The notes beneath the pieces were generated by a model. It was not told where the DNA came from and searched no databases. It was given only the letters and a program-made list of their open reading frames with translations. Source: CAMAXB01 sp964476565 (GTDB taxonomy: Bacteria; Verrucomicrobiota; Verrucomicrobiia; Opitutales; Opitutaceae). Taken from it: DNA of 64,000 bases. The position numbers and the translations under genes were made by a program. This document shows positions 61,258-64,000 of the stretch, in pieces; the stretch's first letter is position 1, and each line of letters opens with the position of its first letter. The stretch spans positions 18,991 through 82,990 of the forward strand of contig CAYZBG010000012.1 of NCBI GenBank assembly GCA_964476565.1, read 5' to 3'.

Positions 61258-64000
61258 TCACGCCGACTGGAGACGGTGCCGCGCGCGTTCCAAGGCGTCC
61301 TGCAGTTCGTTCAGCTTGATTGGCTTGCTCAGGTAATCGTCGAGGCCCGCCTCGAGGCAGCGTTCCCGATCGCCCTGCATCGCATTCGCAGTCAGCGCAA
61401 TCATCCACGGACGCAGATTCGCATCCGGCTGGTCGGCAATGAGCCGCCGCGCCGCCTCGAGTCCGTCCATCTGCGGCATCTGCACATCCATCAGGATCAG
61501 CGCGTACCGATGACGCCGCACGGCGGCGAGCACCTCGAGTCCCGTGCTCACGACATCGGCCCGGAAGCCGAGGCGGGCGAGCATGTGCACCGCAACCTTC
61601 TGGTTCACGAGATTGTCTTCGGCGAGCAGGATGCGATCCGCGCGCGTTTCGCCCGGGACGTCGGGCACCACTTCGGTAACCACCGCAGCCGCCGCCACCG
61701 GTGCGGTCATCACGCTCACGAGCGCGGTGTGCACCTGGGCCGGCTTGGCCGGTTTGGTAAGGTAGGCGGCGAAGAGCGAATGATCCTCCACGAAATCGCG
61801 TTGTCCCAAGGATGACAGCAGCACGAGCGGCAACGGCCGGCCTGCCGTCTTGCGCCGGATCTCCCGCGCCAGCATCGCGCCGTCCATGGCGGGCATGTGC
61901 ATGTCGAGGATCGCCGCATCGAACGTCTCGCCGCGGTCGAGCACGGCGAGCGCCTCGGCGCCGCTCTGCACCGCCGTTGCCTCCATGCCCCAGCCGGAGG
62001 CGAGTGTAAGCAAGATGCGCCGGCTCGTTGCGTTGTCGTCCACCACCAGCAGACGCCGCCCGGCGAGTTCGATCCGCGACGACGGAGTGTACGGCCGGGG
62101 CCGGCTGGCGGGCACGCCGACCCGCAAGGTGAAGAAGAAGGTCGATCCCTTGCCCTCTTCGCTCTCCACCCACATTCGCCCGCCCATCATCTCGGCGAGC
62201 CGCCGGCTGATCGCCAGGCCCAGACCGGTGCCGCCAAACCGGCGCGTGGTCGAGGCGTCGACCTGGGTAAACGATTGGAAGAGCCGGCCCAACGCCTCCG
62301 GCGGAATGCCGATGCCGGTGTCGCGCACGGCGAAGTGCAGTTCGAGGGTACCCTCGCCCGCGACGGCCGGCTTCACGCTGAGGACAACTTCGCCGGCCTC
62401 GGTGAACTTCACCGCGTTGCCCAGCAGGTTGACAAGGATCTGCCGTACCCGGCTCGCGTCACCCCGCACCAGCGCCGGCACGCCGTCGGCGATCTCGTAG
62501 AGCAGGTCGAGGCTCTTCCCTGCCGCGGCCGGCGCGAGCAGGTCGAGCGCACCCTCAACACAGTCGCGCAGGTTGTACTCCGCCGTCTCCAGATCGAGTT
62601 TGCCCGATTCAATCTTCGAGAAGTCGAGAATGTCGTTGATGATCGAGAGCAGGGCATCGCCACTCGAGCGGATCGTCTCGGCGTATTCGCGTTGATCCGG
62701 CGAAAGCGGCGAGTCCAGCAGCAGAGAAGTCATCCCGATCACGCCGTTCATCGGCGTGCGGATCTCATGGCTCATCATCGCGAGGAACTGGCTCTTCGCG
62801 AGGTTGGCCTTCTCCGCCGCTTCTTTCGCGAGGCGTAGTTCCTCCGCGGTCTCCTTCTGGGTGGTGATATCGACGACCGTGCTGAGGCGGTCTTCGCTGC
62901 CATCGGGATGCGTGCGGCGCTGGGTGGTGAAGCTCACCCACACGGTCGTGCCGTCGCGGCGCACGTACCGTTTCTCGATCGCGTAGCGGCTGACCTCGCC
63001 GGAGAGCAGCTGCTTCGTCATCGCCGCCTGCCGGATCTTGTCCTCGGCATGGGTCAAGTTGAAGAACGCGTCCGGATCGGCGGCTTCCTCGCGGGTCAGC
63101 CCGCCCAGGCGCAGGTGTTCGTCGTTCAGCAGGCGCACCTCGCTGTTGTCGGGGCGGATGAGCCGCCACGAGATGCCGATCGGGGCGGACTCGAAGATGA
63201 AGCGGAACCGAGATTCCTGGAGGGCCACCTCGGCCTGGGCAGCCTTCACCGGCGAGATGTCGATCAGCGTCGAGATCTGCTGCGCTTCGCCCGTGACCGG
63301 ATCCTTGAACAGGCGCATCGAGAACACCGCCCACACGACGGAGCCGTCGGCATGGACGAATCGCTTTTCGATGCTGAAGCGGTCGACCTCGCCGCGCCGC
63401 AGGCGCTGCATCTCGACGCGTTCGCGCTCCCGGTCGTCCGGGTGGGTGTTGCGCTCGAAGGCGAGCGGGTCGTTGCGCAGGGTTTCCAGGGACACACCAC
63501 TGATCGCGGTGTGCGCCGCGTTCATCATGCGGGTATCCTCGCGACCCACGATCACCCACGAGATGCCCACCGGAACGAAATCGAAGATGAAGCGGAGCAG
63601 CGCCTCCTTCTGGGCAAGCTCCTGCGCGGTCCGCTTGCGCTGCGTGACCTCCGCCTGAATCGCCATGAATCCGGTCAACCGGCCGCTGTCATCGAACAGC
63701 GGCTGGGTCTCCAAGTGCACCCAGTACGCGTGGCCATCCTTGTGGTAATTGATGACCTCAAGGTTGAAGCCCTTGCGGGTCGCGAGTCCGTGGTGCATCT
63801 GCTGCACCGTGCTCCGATCGGTCGCCGGTCCCTGCAGGAAGGAACCCGGCTTTTTGCCCACCACTTCGTCAAGGGCATAGCCCGAGATCCGCGTGAACCC
63901 TTCGTTGACCCACTCGATGCGGCCCTCGTCGTCGGTCAGCACCACGCCATTGTCGGTCCGGCTGGCAACCAGGGCGAGGCGCCGGGTCTCGGCCTCGGCC
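61258..64000 (-). CDS. Hybrid PAS sensor histidine kinase with two receiver domains, 5' end beyond window
   Basis: At least 913 residues of a cytoplasmic-output hybrid kinase; the frame is open to the right edge (ETRRLALVASRTDNGVVLTDDEGRIEW), so the N-terminus is missing. In order: PAS 1 (RIEWVNEGFTRISGY), PAS 2 and PAS 3 with PAC motifs (QISTLIDISPVK; RLSTVVDITTQK), dimerisation/phosphoacceptor helix with H-box FLAMMSHEIRTPMNGVIGM, HATPase with N-box LLGNAVKFTEAG and GTGLGLAISRRLAEMMGG, then receiver 1 (VVDDNATSRRIL, DAAILDMHMPAMDG) and receiver 2 (LLAEDNLVNQKVAV, LILMDVQMPQMDG). No Hpt domain, so phosphotransfer to a separate protein is expected. The signal is unknown. Confidence 0.93.
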   Translation of the reverse strand, partial: AEAETRRLALVASRTDNGVVLTDDEGRIEWVNEGFTRISGYALDEVVGKKPGSFLQGPATDRSTVQQMHHGLATRKGFNLEVINYHKDGHAYWVHLETQPLFDDSGRLTGFMAIQAEVTQRKRTAQELAQKEALLRFIFDFVPVGISWVIVGREDTRMMNAAHTAISGVSLETLRNDPLAFERNTHPDDRERERVEMQRLRRGEVDRFSIEKRFVHADGSVVWAVFSMRLFKDPVTGEAQQISTLIDISPVKAAQAEVALQESRFRFIFESAPIGISWRLIRPDNSEVRLLNDEHLRLGGLTREEAADPDAFFNLTHAEDKIRQAAMTKQLLSGEVSRYAIEKRYVRRDGTTVWVSFTTQRRTHPDGSEDRLSTVVDITTQKETAEELRLAKEAAEKANLAKSQFLAMMSHEIRTPMNGVIGMTSLLLDSPLSPDQREYAETIRSSGDALLSIINDILDFSKIESGKLDLETAEYNLRDCVEGALDLLAPAAAGKSLDLLYEIADGVPALVRGDASRVRQILVNLLGNAVKFTEAGEVVLSVKPAVAGEGTLELHFAVRDTGIGIPPEALGRLFQSFTQVDASTTRRFGGTGLGLAISRRLAEMMGGRMWVESEEGKGSTFFFTLRVGVPASRPRPYTPSSRIELAGRRLLVVDDNATSRRILLTLASGWGMEATAVQSGAEALAVLDRGETFDAAILDMHMPAMDGAMLAREIRRKTAGRPLPLVLLSSLGQRDFVEDHSLFAAYLTKPAKPAQVHTALVSVMTAPVAAAAVVTEVVPDVPGETRADRILLAEDNLVNQKVAVHMLARLGFRADVVSTGLEVLAAVRRHRYALILMDVQMPQMDGLEAARRLIADQPDANLRPWMIALTANAMQGDRERCLEAGLDDYLSKPIKLNELQDALERARHRLQSA

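Overview
The window is GC-rich bacterial DNA with dense genes, mostly weak Shine-Dalgarno signals and many ATGA/GTGA start-stop overlaps. Several features suggest a free-living, Gram-negative member of the Verrucomicrobiota, probably near Opitutaceae: a large TonB receptor with an EF-hand-bearing N-terminus of the kind common in that group, periplasmic and outer-membrane proteins, polytopic proteins with TPR tails, and a metal-ABC operon whose layout matches the chlamydial (PVC superphylum) ytgABCD operon. The taxonomic call is inference; no 16S rRNA is present. The window has one tRNA, no rRNA, no recognisable insertion sequence or prophage and no CRISPR array. A 100-base run of N (27851-27950) is an assembly gap that cuts two genes.

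Layout. 1-9.9 kb: an AI-2E-family permease (cut by the left edge), a zinc-ribbon membrane protein, a fusion of a ligase-associated MBL exonuclease with an ATP-dependent DNA ligase, a secreted GH-A-type glycosidase, a DUF3108 protein, a GT9 heptosyltransferase-like enzyme whose 3' end overlaps a convergent 3-methyladenine DNA glycosylase, an MFS transporter and a coiled-coil membrane protein. 10.1-16 kb: an RND efflux adaptor and pump pair, a methyltransferase, and rplU-rpmA with a strong terminator. 16-18.1 kb: two small unknown genes and a MamK-family actin-like ATPase. 18.1-23.6 kb: scpB-pheA, ilvD and pgi. 23.6-31.6 kb: a dispersed palindromic repeat, tRNA-Ser(GCT), a bicupin, selO, a PQQ-type sugar dehydrogenase, an SDR (the last two cut by the gap), a DUF3592 protein, an iron alcohol dehydrogenase with an ABM monooxygenase, and a formylglycine-generating-enzyme-like protein.

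31.6-43.3 kb: a second copy of the dispersed repeat, katG, an AraC regulator with two upstream operator-like repeats, a DUF3750 protein, then three large polytopic proteins of apparent GT-C type (one STT3-like, two TMTC-like with TPR tails). 43.4-49.2 kb: the TonB receptor and adenine deaminase. 49.2-54.2 kb: a five-gene metal-uptake operon (substrate-binding protein, outer-membrane protein, ATPase, permease fused to a DtxR-type repressor, second permease) preceded by a perfect TATAAT and a DtxR/IdeR-like box at the predicted transcription start. 54.2-57.7 kb: sulfate activation (cysC, cysD, cysN), split by a GxxExxY gene flanked by inverted repeats. 57.7-64 kb: acylphosphatase coupled to an ABC-2 exporter and a TPR-like protein, an acidic unknown protein behind two hairpins, and a hybrid PAS-histidine kinase running off the right edge.

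The most interesting items are the YtgCR-like permease-repressor fusion with its operator, the MamK-like actin outside any visible magnetosome context, the GT-C trio, the Lexo-ligase fusion, and the GxxExxY cassette inside the sulfate-activation operon.
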